The notes under the pieces: generated by a model
The model's input: only the letters and a program-made list of their open reading frames with translations
The model's database searches: none
Told to the model about the DNA's origin: nothing
In this document: positions 7,426-14,572 of the stretch, piece by piece
Numbering within the stretch: position 1 is the stretch's first letter
Layout: each line of letters begins with the position of its first letter
Assembly: GCA_900542035.1 (NCBI GenBank)
Contig: UQMJ01000035.1
Coordinates: forward strand, 1 to 20,959
DNA from: an uncultured Clostridium sp.
Lineage (GTDB): Bacteria > Bacillota > Clostridia > Lachnospirales > Lachnospiraceae
Length of the DNA stretch: 20,959 bases
Direction of reading: 5' to 3'
Program-made: the position numbers and the translations under genes

Positions 7426-8139
7426 ATGAAGGCAAAAAATTGGCAGTATGGAGTTCTGATAGTGGTGTTACTGGGATTTTTTGTACTTGTGCTAATGGGA
7501 TTCTGTTTTCCGAAGACATTTTCGGGAACTGTAATCGAAAAGACCGATACATATTTTACCATCCAGTCACAAGATTCGGAAAGCAAAGCCATGGCTGTCG
7601 TGGTAAAATGGCCGGATACTCCAGTCGTTAAACAGGGAGATACCATAACCGTGACCTATTACCGGAAAAACCATGGAGCTCCCAGGGGGCTGTATGCCTC
7701 TAAAATAGAAGTAATAGAAAAATCAGAACTTGCAGAAAGCAAAGTAAAGGTGCAGCAGGGTGGTAAAACCTATGACCTGTACCGGCTAATCGTATATTCC
7801 TACGGTTATATGGAGGATTCTGATTCATTTGCTTCCGGTACAGGAGCGCGCCTCAGAAATATATTATCGGATGAAGCGGAACAGGATGAAGTGGAAAAAT
7901 TTCCGGTTTTCCAGTGGACGGAGGACTTTTCGCTGGATGTGCCGGAAGATTTGCAGCTTTCCGGAATTGAGATATACAACGAAAATGGAGAAGAGGCGGC
8001 CGGTACATCCCTTTCGGAACTTCCCGCCGGAACGTATTACGTCGGAGTAGAAGTTTATCGGGAGGGAGCGTACATGGAAGAAAAAGGGGAACACGAATAT
8101 TCAGGGGAGCAGTATATTTTTTGCCTAGTAAAACCATAG
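7426..8139 (+). CDS. Membrane-anchored or secreted protein of unknown function
   Basis: A 237-residue protein I do not recognise. I prefer ATG 7426 over ATG 7420 because GGGAGG (7414-7419) directly abuts the latter and is 6 nt from the former. One hydrophobic segment (residues about 9-28) acts as an anchor or uncleaved signal. Residues about 32-85 look like a small beta-barrel: FSGTVIEKTDTYFTI followed by VVKQGDTITVTYY resembles OB-fold-like extracytoplasmic domains, which is inference from pattern only. The rest is acidic, with further predicted strands ending in LPAGTYYVGVEVYREG, typical of a beta-sandwich. It lies 57 bp after the amidase and 11 bp before the MmcQ/YjbR gene, so it is co-transcribed. 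Confidence 0.75.
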   Translation: MKAKNWQYGVLIVVLLGFFVLVLMGFCFPKTFSGTVIEKTDTYFTIQSQDSESKAMAVVVKWPDTPVVKQGDTITVTYYRKNHGAPRGLYASKIEVIEKSELAESKVKVQQGGKTYDLYRLIVYSYGYMEDSDSFASGTGARLRNILSDEAEQDEVEKFPVFQWTEDFSLDVPEDLQLSGIEIYNENGEEAAGTSLSELPAGTYYVGVEVYREGAYMEEKGEHEYSGEQYIFCLVKP

Positions 8140-8150
8140 GAGAAATCGTA

Positions 8151-8813
8151 ATGTTTGAATCTATTTTTTATATGAAAAAGCAGATTCCTGAAAAATTAAC
8201 CGTCTATGGGTTTCTGGAAGAAAACGGCCAATTTCTATATAAAAAAGAGATTTTAGATGGAGAGTTTACGCTGACGGTACGGATTCTGGAGGATGAGACG
8301 GTAAATACCGATTTGGTAGAAAAGGAAACCGGAGAACCATATGTATTATATAAGACGAATGCATCAGGAGCATTTGTGGGAGAAGTCCGGATAGCTATTG
8401 AACAGGTTTTGGAAGAGATTGCGGAACATTGTTATGAAACAGCGGTATTCCAATCCAGGCAGGCTCAAATGGTTTGTGAATTTATTCGAAACACGTATGG
8501 CGACGAGCTGGAATTTTTGTGGCCAAAATCTCCGAAAAATGCAGTGTGGAGGAGAAAAGACAGCCGGAAGTGGTATGGAGCTGTTTTAACAACTGCTGGA
8601 AATAAAGTGGGGCTGGAAACGTCAGATATAGTAGAAATCATAGACTTGCGCATGAAGAAGGAACAGGCCGAAGAAGTGCTTGCCAGAAAGCATTATTATC
8701 CAGGATGGCATATGAATAAGAAAAGCTGGTATACCGTTGTGCTGGATGAAAGCGTACCGGATGAGGAACTGCAAAGGAGGATCCAGGAAAGCTACGAGCT
8801 GGCTAAGAAGTAA
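8151..8813 (+). CDS. MmcQ/YjbR family (CyaY-like fold) protein with extra N-terminal domain
   Basis: A 220-residue cytosolic protein. ATG 8151 is chosen because AGGAG (8138-8142) sits 8 nt before it; a TTG 30 bp earlier is unlikely. The C-terminal half (about 110-220) carries the MmcQ/YjbR signature: FLWPKSPKNAVWRRKDSRKW, then KVGLETSDI, HYYPGWHMNKKSWYTVVLD and VPDEELQRRIQESYELAKK. This family has a frataxin-like double-wing fold and is sometimes annotated DNA-binding, but no biochemical role is settled. The N-terminal half (about 1-100) is a separate region with strand-rich FTLTVRILEDE, not part of the minimal ~115-residue family and not recognised by me. It is packed 11 bp after the previous gene and 18 bp before the next. 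Confidence 0.85.
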   Translation: MFESIFYMKKQIPEKLTVYGFLEENGQFLYKKEILDGEFTLTVRILEDETVNTDLVEKETGEPYVLYKTNASGAFVGEVRIAIEQVLEEIAEHCYETAVFQSRQAQMVCEFIRNTYGDELEFLWPKSPKNAVWRRKDSRKWYGAVLTTAGNKVGLETSDIVEIIDLRMKKEQAEEVLARKHYYPGWHMNKKSWYTVVLDESVPDEELQRRIQESYELAKK

Positions 8814-8831
8814 CGGGCGGAGGAAAATGGA

Positions 8832-9041
8832 ATGAAAACAGTGATACTTTATAATGGTTTTGGGTGTATGATCGTACTGGGATTCGGGTTTCTGTTACGA
8901 AAAATCCATAAGAGCAATGGGAATAAAAATCTTCGTATGATTTTAAAAATCCTTAGTATTGGCTTAATTGTATGTACAATAGCAGCAATATTGTTTCTCG
9001 ATTTGATAGCAGCCGGAGTGATTGGCCCTGTTCCTAATTAG
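8832..9041 (+). CDS. Small two-helix membrane protein of unknown function
   Basis: A 69-residue protein with a clear GGAGG (8819-8823) 8 nt before the ATG. Two hydrophobic segments (about 4-22 and 39-65) flank a basic loop RKIHKSNGNKN, so both ends probably face the same side. The good ribosome binding site and tight packing between neighbours support a real gene. No family recognised. Confidence 0.7.
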   Translation: MKTVILYNGFGCMIVLGFGFLLRKIHKSNGNKNLRMILKILSIGLIVCTIAAILFLDLIAAGVIGPVPN

Positions 9042-9075
9042 GAAACTCTCAAGATTTCAGATCAGAGGAGGAGTT

Positions 9076-9114
9076 ATGGGGAGATACGGAGTGTTATATG
9101 ATAAGAAGGTTTAG
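9076..9114 (+). CDS. Possible 12-codon minicistron overlapping the GNAT start
   Basis: A very strong Shine-Dalgarno sequence, GAGGAGGAG (9065-9073), precedes an ATG at 9076. It opens a 12-codon frame reading MGRYGVLYDKKV and ending with TAG at 9112-9114. The acetyltransferase start (9098) lies inside this frame in another phase. It could serve translational coupling, or it could be chance; the spacing of about 4 nt is short. Confidence 0.3.
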   Translation: MGRYGVLYDKKV

Positions 9115-9523
9115 AGCAGAAGATTTGCGGCCAGTCATGGAGATTTGGCTGACAGCCAATAAAAAGGCGCATTCATTTGTACCAGAATCATACTGGGACA
9201 GCCATTTTGCAGAAGTAGAGAACATGATGCCACAGGCCGAACTGTATGTATATGAAGAGGAAAACACCCATCAAATATCAGGGTTCATCGGACTGATGGA
9301 CGATTACATTGCAGGAATCTTTGTAAAATATGGGGAACAGTCGAAAGGTATCGGAAAACAGCTGTTAGACTATGTGAAAGAACAAAACAGCACATTAACG
9401 TTGCACGTTTACCAGAAAAATATACGGGCGGTCTCTTTTTACCAAAGAGAGCAGTTTTCTGTCCAGTCCGAAGGGATCGATGCGGACACCAATGAAAACG
9501 AGTTTACGATGGTCTGGAGATAA
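9098..9523 (+). CDS. GNAT family N-acetyltransferase (YjaB/YiaC-like)
   Basis: Acetyl-CoA dependent N-acetyltransferase of 141 residues, substrate unknown. The GNAT core is evident: an opening MIRRFRAEDLRPVMEIWL, the central strands with SGFIGLMDDYIAGIFVKY (about 65-82), the acetyl-CoA pyrophosphate loop QSKGIGKQLLDYVK (about 85-98), and the C-terminal HVYQKNIRAVSFYQREQF with the conserved Asn and Tyr. The order and length resemble the YjaB/YiaC subgroup. Its own ribosome binding signal is a modest CGGAG (9087-9091); a stronger one further upstream serves the overlapping minicistron. It is the last gene of the run before a hairpin and convergent serine dehydratase genes. Confidence 0.9.
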   Translation: MIRRFRAEDLRPVMEIWLTANKKAHSFVPESYWDSHFAEVENMMPQAELYVYEEENTHQISGFIGLMDDYIAGIFVKYGEQSKGIGKQLLDYVKEQNSTLTLHVYQKNIRAVSFYQREQFSVQSEGIDADTNENEFTMVWR

Positions 9524-9541
9524 AATGTTTGGCAACCACAA

Positions 9542-9574
9542 ATGCCCGTCACAAGCTGAATCTGTGGCGGGCAT
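9542..9574. terminator. Hairpin between convergent operons, possible terminator without U-run
   Basis: ATGCCCGTCACA (9542-9553) pairs with TGTGGCGGGCAT (9563-9574) as a 12-bp stem with one G-U pair and a 9-nt loop. Neither side carries a proper T-tract. It may therefore be a factor-assisted end or an RNA-stabilising structure rather than a classical intrinsic terminator. Confidence 0.45.
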
Positions 9575-9599
9575 AACGGGCCAGTTCCTTGCAGTTCTG

Positions 9600-10481
9600 T
9601 TACTTCCCAAAAATCTCTTTGCATAGTCTGCAGCCTGTGGGAGTGGCGGCAAGTCCGCCTTCTGCAGTTTCCCGAAGGGTCGGGGACAGGGACTGGCCAA
9701 TCTGTTTCATGGACTGGATGACTTCTTCGGTTGGAATGGCGCTGGTAATGCCGGCGCAGGCCAGTTCACAGGCAGTAAAAGCGTTGGAAACTCCCATAGC
9801 GTTCCGCTTGATGCAGGGAACTTCTACCAATCCGGCTACCGGATCGCAGACCAGTCCCAAAATGTTCTTTAAGGCAATGGCTACGCTGGAGCAGACCATG
9901 TCCGGAGAACCACCCAATACTTCCGTAAGGGCGCCGGCAGCCATGGCGGAAGCAGTGCCGATTTCCGCCTGACAGCCGCCTTCTGCGCCGGAGATGCTGG
10001 CATTTTTGGCAATGACCATGCCGATGGCAGAGGCAGTAAAGAGAGCCATTACAATGTCGGTTTCATCAATGTGCTTGTCCTCCATGACCGAAATCAGGGC
10101 TGCAGGAAGAACGCCGCAGGAACCGGCAGTGGGGGCGGCTACAATCTGTCCCATACAGGAGTTGGATTCAGCCACAGCAAGAGCCATGGCCATGGCATTT
10201 CCGAATAAAGAACCAAAGTGGCTGCGTCCCTGCAAGACAGCGGTATGCATTTTAGCGGCCGCGCCTCCGGACAGTCCGCTGGCAGACCGGAGATCCGGAT
10301 TTAAGCCGTCGGTAACAGATTGCTTCATAACCTGAAATTCAGAGGACATTTTTTCAAATACTTCACGGACTGTCAATTCCATAGATTCTGCCTGTTCCTC
10401 CAGTACGATCTGGCCGATGGTTTTTCCGCAGCTTTTTGCTGCAGAGGCCAGTTCTTCTACAGAGCAATAGTCTAGTTTCAT
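9600..10481 (-). CDS. sdaAA: L-serine dehydratase, iron-sulfur type, alpha subunit
   Basis: Large subunit of the oxygen-sensitive [4Fe-4S] L-serine ammonia-lyase, which converts L-serine to pyruvate and ammonia in the cytosol. It is 293 residues, the normal alpha-subunit length. Core motifs are GLSGGAAAKMHTA (69-81), AAPTAGSCGVLPA (115-127), AEGGCQAEIGTASAMAAG (166-183) and CDPVAGLVEVPCIKRN (212-227). C170, C212 and C223 have the 42- and 11-residue spacings of the three cluster cysteines in characterised single-chain enzymes of this family. AGGAGG lies upstream of the ATG. It starts 18 bp after the beta-subunit stop, so the two subunits are made from one message. Confidence 0.96.
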   Translation of the reverse strand: MKLDYCSVEELASAAKSCGKTIGQIVLEEQAESMELTVREVFEKMSSEFQVMKQSVTDGLNPDLRSASGLSGGAAAKMHTAVLQGRSHFGSLFGNAMAMALAVAESNSCMGQIVAAPTAGSCGVLPAALISVMEDKHIDETDIVMALFTASAIGMVIAKNASISGAEGGCQAEIGTASAMAAGALTEVLGGSPDMVCSSVAIALKNILGLVCDPVAGLVEVPCIKRNAMGVSNAFTACELACAGITSAIPTEEVIQSMKQIGQSLSPTLRETAEGGLAATPTGCRLCKEIFGK

Positions 10482-10499
10482 AATTAAAATCCTCCTGTA

Positions 10500-11159
10500 T
10501 CAGTTTAAATGAAATAAAATTACGTCGTGTATGTGAGGCATTTTCCGGATTTCCATTACCAGATCCGGATGGATGCTGCTGTCTAATTCAATGCACATTA
10601 CAGCGTCCCCGCCTTTTTCTTTCCGGTTTAGCCGGAAGTTGCAGATGTTTCCCTGGTGTTGAGAAACCAGGGCGGTTACCTGGGCGATAACGCCTGGAAG
10701 GTCGCGATGCAGAACAATCAGGGTGGGATTTTGTCCGGTAAAGGACACCTCCATGCCGTTGATCTGGGTAATGAGAATGTTGCCTCCGCCTACCGAAGAT
10801 CCGGTAAGCTGGGTGCAGGAACCGTTTCGTTCAGTCAGAACAATGCGGGCGGTATTTGGGTGGGCGTCGTCCAAAGTTCCGGTAGAAAACCGTACCTCAA
10901 TTCCGGCTTTTTCTGCAAGGGAAAGGCTGTCCCGTATGCGGGGATCCCAGGGATCCATTCCCATAATGCCGCCGACTAAGGCCTTGTCTGTACCATGGCC
11001 CCGATACGTTTTGGCAAAAGAACCATGAAGCAGGATATCTGCCCGCACAGGGGGGCTGGAAAGGAGAAGGGACGCAGCTTTTCCAATGCGGCAGGCGCCG
11101 GCGGTGTGGGAACTGGAAGGACCAATCATAACAGGTCCGATAATATCAAACACATTCAT
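10500..11159 (-). CDS. sdaAB: L-serine dehydratase, iron-sulfur type, beta subunit with ACT domain
   Basis: Small subunit of the two-chain L-serine dehydratase. I take ATG 11159, giving 219 residues beginning MNVFDIIGPVMIGPSSSHTA, which is the family's N-terminus. GGAGGT lies 11 nt upstream, and a longer in-frame start at 11201 would overlap the preceding gene. Residues about 1-140 form the beta domain, with IGPSSSHTAGACRIG (12-26) and HGTDKALVGGIMGMDP near the middle. Residues about 148-219 are an ACT domain (PTLIVLHRDLPGVIAQVTAL), a small-molecule sensing module that probably binds serine. It lies 41 bp after the PHP phosphatase and 18 bp before sdaAA. Confidence 0.95.
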   Translation of the reverse strand: MNVFDIIGPVMIGPSSSHTAGACRIGKAASLLLSSPPVRADILLHGSFAKTYRGHGTDKALVGGIMGMDPWDPRIRDSLSLAEKAGIEVRFSTGTLDDAHPNTARIVLTERNGSCTQLTGSSVGGGNILITQINGMEVSFTGQNPTLIVLHRDLPGVIAQVTALVSQHQGNICNFRLNRKEKGGDAVMCIELDSSIHPDLVMEIRKMPHIHDVILFHLN

Positions 11160-11200
11160 AAGAAAATAAAACCTCCGTAAAATAGATGGATTTTTCTGCA

Positions 11201-12046
11201 TTAGAGAGGATAAAAGTGGGGAATTCTCTGGGAATAAACCGCATAATACCGGAAACCAATACCGGTTAAAACCTCTCTTGCGCGGGCAAAATCAAAGGCT
11301 AAATGAGCCGGTTCGTGGGCATCGGATCCCAGGGTAATAATTTCTCCGCCTAATTCCAGATAGCGTTTTAAAACGTCTTCGGCCGGATTTGGATGGCCAA
11401 GTCCGTATTTATAACCGCCAGTATTGCATTCCAGGCCGCGGCCGGTTTCCACGAGATTTTTTAAAATCGGATCAATCAGATCCTGATATTTATTATAGGA
11501 GTAATTCTGGTTTTTATCAGGGCCGTACCGGACTACATAATCCAAGTGGCCCAGCACGTCAAAGTCAGGGATTGCCTGAATCCGTTCCAGAGTGGATTCA
11601 AAGTATCTCCGGTAGCCTTCTTCCTCGGTTCGTCCTTCAAAATAAGCGGGAAAATAGGGATCCATATGATCCACAAAATGATTGGAACCAATCACATAGT
11701 CAAACGGATAGGCTGCAGTCAGACGAGCCAGGTCTTCTGCAATGGGAAGCTGCAGTCCAAGCTCAATACCGAGACGTACTGCGATTTTTCCCTGATATGC
11801 GGCCTGTACAGCCTGGATAGACGGTACGTAACGGTCTAAATCCAGAGTAAAATCAATTTCAGATGGGGCGTTTAGATCGTGGTGATCCGTAATGCAGATT
11901 TCTTTCATACCAAGTGCAAGAGCCTGCTCAATCTGGCTGTGCACAGGAGCTGTGGAATCGCCGGAAAATTCGGTATGTACATGGGTATCGGCCAGAATCC
12001 TGTCAGATGTTTTGGACATTATGGCAGCATGGGAAATCAGACTCAT
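11201..12046 (-). CDS. PHP domain phosphatase, histidinol-phosphatase (HisK/HisJ) family
   Basis: Metal-dependent phosphatase of the polymerase and histidinol phosphatase family, 281 residues from ATG 12046. The longer frame to 12181 would add a hydrophobic, A/T-encoded stretch and cross the likely promoter. Metal-binding motifs appear in order: ADTHVHTEFSGD (19-30) with H22 and H24, ITDHHDLN, IGSNHFVD, LGHLDYVVRYG and LGSDAHEP near the C-terminus. These match trinuclear-metal PHP enzymes. HisK-type members dephosphorylate histidinol phosphate, but no other histidine gene is nearby. It lies directly before sdaAB-sdaAA, so another phosphate ester could be the substrate. The AAGG-like ribosome site is weak and about 12 nt from the ATG, so the start is moderately sure. 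Confidence 0.85.
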   Translation of the reverse strand: MSLISHAAIMSKTSDRILADTHVHTEFSGDSTAPVHSQIEQALALGMKEICITDHHDLNAPSEIDFTLDLDRYVPSIQAVQAAYQGKIAVRLGIELGLQLPIAEDLARLTAAYPFDYVIGSNHFVDHMDPYFPAYFEGRTEEEGYRRYFESTLERIQAIPDFDVLGHLDYVVRYGPDKNQNYSYNKYQDLIDPILKNLVETGRGLECNTGGYKYGLGHPNPAEDVLKRYLELGGEIITLGSDAHEPAHLAFDFARAREVLTGIGFRYYAVYSQRIPHFYPL

Positions 12047-12104
12047 AGGAAATAACCGCCTTTCGAATATTTTAAAGAAAAAGAGTTTTGCTTTCCAACA
12101 CCTT

Positions 12105-12113
12105 AGTATATCA
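12105..12113 (-). promoter_or_regulatory. Extended -10 promoter for the PHP-sdaAB-sdaAA operon
   Basis: On the minus strand the sequence TGATATACT forms a TG-n extended -10 (TATACT, five of six matches) about 58 bp before the PHP start codon. No good -35 is found 16-18 nt upstream, which is tolerated with an extended -10. It is divergent from, and does not overlap, the gap promoter. Confidence 0.5.
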
Positions 12114-12153
12114 GAAATCATCAGAAAAACCACCACTAAATTCAAAAAAGGAC

Positions 12154-12182
12154 TTGCTATTTCCAGGAAAATTTTGTACAAT
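12154..12182 (+). promoter_or_regulatory. Sigma-A promoter for gap
   Basis: TTGCTA (12154-12159), a 17-nt spacer and TACAAT (12177-12182) make a good housekeeping promoter. Transcription would start near 12189, leaving a leader of about 48 nt before the gap ATG. The leader holds an A/T-rich 7-bp inverted repeat, ATTAATA (12196-12202) with TATTAAT (12214-12220), ending just before AGGAGG (12222-12227). Confidence 0.75.
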
Positions 12183-12236
12183 AAGGCATAGGTTGATTAA
12201 TATTTAACAAGTTTATTAATTAGGAGGAATTTAATC

Positions 12237-13268
12237 ATGGCAGTAAAAGTAGCTATCAATGGTTTTGGCCGTATTGGTCGTCTGGCTTTCAGACAGATGT
12301 TTGGTGCAGAAGGATATGATGTAGTAGCTATCAACGACTTAACAGATCCAAAGATGTTAGCAAATCTGTTAAAGTATGATACCGCTCAGGGTGGATATTG
12401 CGGACATATCGGTGAAGGCAAGCACACTGTAGAAGCAGGTGAAGGCTGCATCATCGTTGACGGCAAGACCATTACCATTTATAAAGAACCAAACGCAGCA
12501 GATCTTCCTTGGGGAGAACTTGGCGTAGACGTAGTATTAGAGTGCACCGGCTTCTACTGCAAGAAGGACAAAGCTATGGCTCATATCAACGCAGGCGCTA
12601 AGAAAGTTGTTATTTCTGCTCCAGCAGGCAACGACTTAAAGACCATCGTATTCAGCGTAAACGAGAATACCTTAACTGCTGACGATCAGATTATTTCTGC
12701 AGCTTCCTGTACCACCAACTGCTTAGCTCCTATGGCTAAGGCATTAAACGACTATGCTCCAATCCAGTCTGGTATCATGAGCACCATTCATGCTTACACT
12801 GGCGACCAGATGATCTTAGACGGTCCTCACAGAAAGGGCGATTTAAGAAGAGCAAGAGCAGGCGCTGCTAACATCGTTCCAAACTCCACCGGTGCTGCAA
12901 AGGCAATCGGCCTGGTTATCCCAGAGTTAAACGGCAAGCTTATCGGTTCTGCACAGCGTGTTCCGGTACCGACCGGTTCCACCACCATCTTAACCGCAGT
13001 TGTTAAGGGCGCAGACGTTACTGTAGAAGGCATCAACGCAGCTATGAAGGCAGCAGCAAGCGCATCCTTCGGCTACAATGAGGATCCAATCGTATCTTCT
13101 GACGTTATCGGCATGAAGTTCGGTTCCTTATTCGATGCTACCCAGACCATGGTTTCCAAGATTGGCGATGATTTATATCAGGTACAGGTTGTTTCTTGGT
13201 ATGACAACGAGAACTCCTACACCAGCCAGATGGTTAGAACCATTAAGTACTTTGCTGAATTAGCATAA
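12237..13268 (+). CDS. gap: Type I glyceraldehyde-3-phosphate dehydrogenase
   Basis: Glycolytic enzyme that oxidises and phosphorylates glyceraldehyde 3-phosphate to 1,3-bisphosphoglycerate. The protein is 343 residues, a normal length. The Rossmann motif INGFGRIGR (7-15) is followed by AINDLTD, whose acidic residue (D34) after the second strand favours NAD over NADP. Catalytic C158 lies in SAASCTTNCLAP and its partner is H185 in STIHAYTGDQ. AGGAGG precedes the ATG. Codon use is restricted (TTA for Leu, GGC for Gly, GCA/GCT for Ala), unlike the metabolic genes to its left, as expected for very high expression. It has its own promoter and terminator, followed by pgk and tpiA. Confidence 0.98.
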   Translation: MAVKVAINGFGRIGRLAFRQMFGAEGYDVVAINDLTDPKMLANLLKYDTAQGGYCGHIGEGKHTVEAGEGCIIVDGKTITIYKEPNAADLPWGELGVDVVLECTGFYCKKDKAMAHINAGAKKVVISAPAGNDLKTIVFSVNENTLTADDQIISAASCTTNCLAPMAKALNDYAPIQSGIMSTIHAYTGDQMILDGPHRKGDLRRARAGAANIVPNSTGAAKAIGLVIPELNGKLIGSAQRVPVPTGSTTILTAVVKGADVTVEGINAAMKAAASASFGYNEDPIVSSDVIGMKFGSLFDATQTMVSKIGDDLYQVQVVSWYDNENSYTSQMVRTIKYFAELA

Positions 13269-13287
13269 TTGTACCTTAGACCTGATG

Positions 13288-13318
13288 GGGTCCGGTCTCT
13301 TGGACCGGACCCTTTTTT
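13288..13318 (+). terminator. Strong intrinsic terminator between gap and pgk
   Basis: GGGTCCGGTC (13288-13297), a 5-nt loop and GACCGGACCC (13303-13312) form a perfect 10-bp GC-rich stem followed by six T residues. It stands 19 bp after the gap stop codon and 32 bp before the pgk start codon. It should end most gap transcripts and let only part continue into pgk-tpiA. Confidence 0.93.
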
Positions 13319-13350
13319 ATCATTGGATAGAGAAGAAAGGAGTTATTCCC

Positions 13351-14556
13351 ATGCTGAATAAAAAATCTGTAGATGATATTAATGTAAAGGGCAAACGCGT
13401 TCTTTGCAGATGCGATTTCAACGTACCGTTAAAAGAGGGCAAGATTACAGACGAGAACCGTCTGGTAGCTGCTCTGCCGACAATTAAGAAACTGATTGCT
13501 GACGGCGGCAAGGTAATTCTCTGCTCCCATTTAGGAAAGCCGAAGGGAGAGCCAAAGCCAGAGTTATCTTTAGCTCCTGTGGCAGTAAGACTTAGCGAGC
13601 TGTTAGGCCAGGAAGTAAAGTTTGCAGCAGATCCAGAAGTAGTTGGACCAAATGCAAAGGCAGCAGTAGAAGCGATGAAGGACGGCGAAGTCGTTCTGTT
13701 AGAGAATACCCGTTATCGTAAAGAAGAGACCAAAAACGGCGAAGAGTTCAGCAAAGAACTGGCTTCCCTGTGTGATGTATATGTAAACGACGCATTCGGT
13801 ACCGCTCATAGAGCGCACTGCTCCAACGTAGGCGTTACCCAGTATGTAGATACTGCAGTAGTTGGCTACTTAATGCAGAAAGAAATCGACTTCTTAGGCA
13901 ATGCAGTTGAGAATCCAGTTCGTCCATTTGTTGCAATCTTAGGCGGTGCAAAGGTAGCTGACAAGTTAAACGTTATCTCCAACCTGTTAGAGAAATGCGA
14001 TACCCTGATTATCGGCGGCGGTATGGCTTACACCTTCTTAAAAGCACAGGGCAAAGAGATTGGTAAATCCTTAGTAGACGACACCAAGATCGATTACTGC
14101 AAAGAAATGATGGAAAAGGCTGAGAAGCTGGGCAAGAAGCTGCTTCTTCCAGTTGATGCAGTTACCATTGCAGATTTCCCGAACCCAATCGACGCTCCTG
14201 TAGAGACTGTAGTTGTTTCTGTAGATGAGATTCCGGCAGACAGAGAAGGTGTTGACATCGGACCTAAGACTTCAGAGCTTTACGCAGACGCAGTTAAGAG
14301 CGCTAAGACCGTTGTATGGAACGGACCGATGGGCGTATTCGAGAACCCAACGTTAGCAGCAGGTACCATTGCAGTAGCAAAGGCACTGGCTGAGACCGAT
14401 GCAACCACCATTATCGGCGGCGGCGATTCCGCAGCAGCAGTAAATCAGTTAGGATTTGGCGATAAGATGACCCATATTTCTACTGGAGGCGGCGCTTCCT
14501 TAGAGTTCTTAGAGGGTAAGGAGCTTCCAGGCGTAGCAGCAGCTAACGATAAATAA
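13351..14556 (+). CDS. pgk: Phosphoglycerate kinase
   Basis: Transfers phosphate from 1,3-bisphosphoglycerate to ADP in glycolysis. From ATG 13351 the protein has 401 residues, about the usual 390-400. The start is set by AAAGGAG (13336-13342) at 8-nt spacing; the upstream in-frame ATG at 13285 lies across the gap terminator and is rejected. Substrate-binding residues appear in RCDFNVPLK (20-28), SHLGKPKG (near 60) and ENTRYRKEE. The nucleotide side shows ILGGAKVADK, IIGGGMAYTFLKAQGK and the C-terminal TIIGGGDSAAAV. It shares the high-expression codon bias of gap and lies 16 bp before tpiA. No separate promoter is obvious in the short gap after the terminator, so expression may depend on read-through. 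Confidence 0.98.
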   Translation: MLNKKSVDDINVKGKRVLCRCDFNVPLKEGKITDENRLVAALPTIKKLIADGGKVILCSHLGKPKGEPKPELSLAPVAVRLSELLGQEVKFAADPEVVGPNAKAAVEAMKDGEVVLLENTRYRKEETKNGEEFSKELASLCDVYVNDAFGTAHRAHCSNVGVTQYVDTAVVGYLMQKEIDFLGNAVENPVRPFVAILGGAKVADKLNVISNLLEKCDTLIIGGGMAYTFLKAQGKEIGKSLVDDTKIDYCKEMMEKAEKLGKKLLLPVDAVTIADFPNPIDAPVETVVVSVDEIPADREGVDIGPKTSELYADAVKSAKTVVWNGPMGVFENPTLAAGTIAVAKALAETDATTIIGGGDSAAAVNQLGFGDKMTHISTGGGASLEFLEGKELPGVAAANDK

Positions 14557-14572
14557 TCAGGGGGATCAATCG

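Noticed and set aside
9589..10335. Long plus-strand open frames (9589-9972 and 9994-10335) opposite sdaAA
   Set aside because: They mirror the conserved, Ala/Gly-rich sdaAA coding strand, lack ribosome binding sites and show no domain; they are antisense shadows.
12047..12181. N-terminal extension of the PHP phosphatase to ATG 12181
   Set aside because: It would encode a hydrophobic stretch foreign to the family and would cross the extended -10 promoter at 12105-12113.
13285..13350. Upstream ATG for pgk at 13285
   Set aside because: The frame would translate through the gap terminator hairpin, while AAAGGAG marks ATG 13351 and the protein then begins like other Pgk enzymes.
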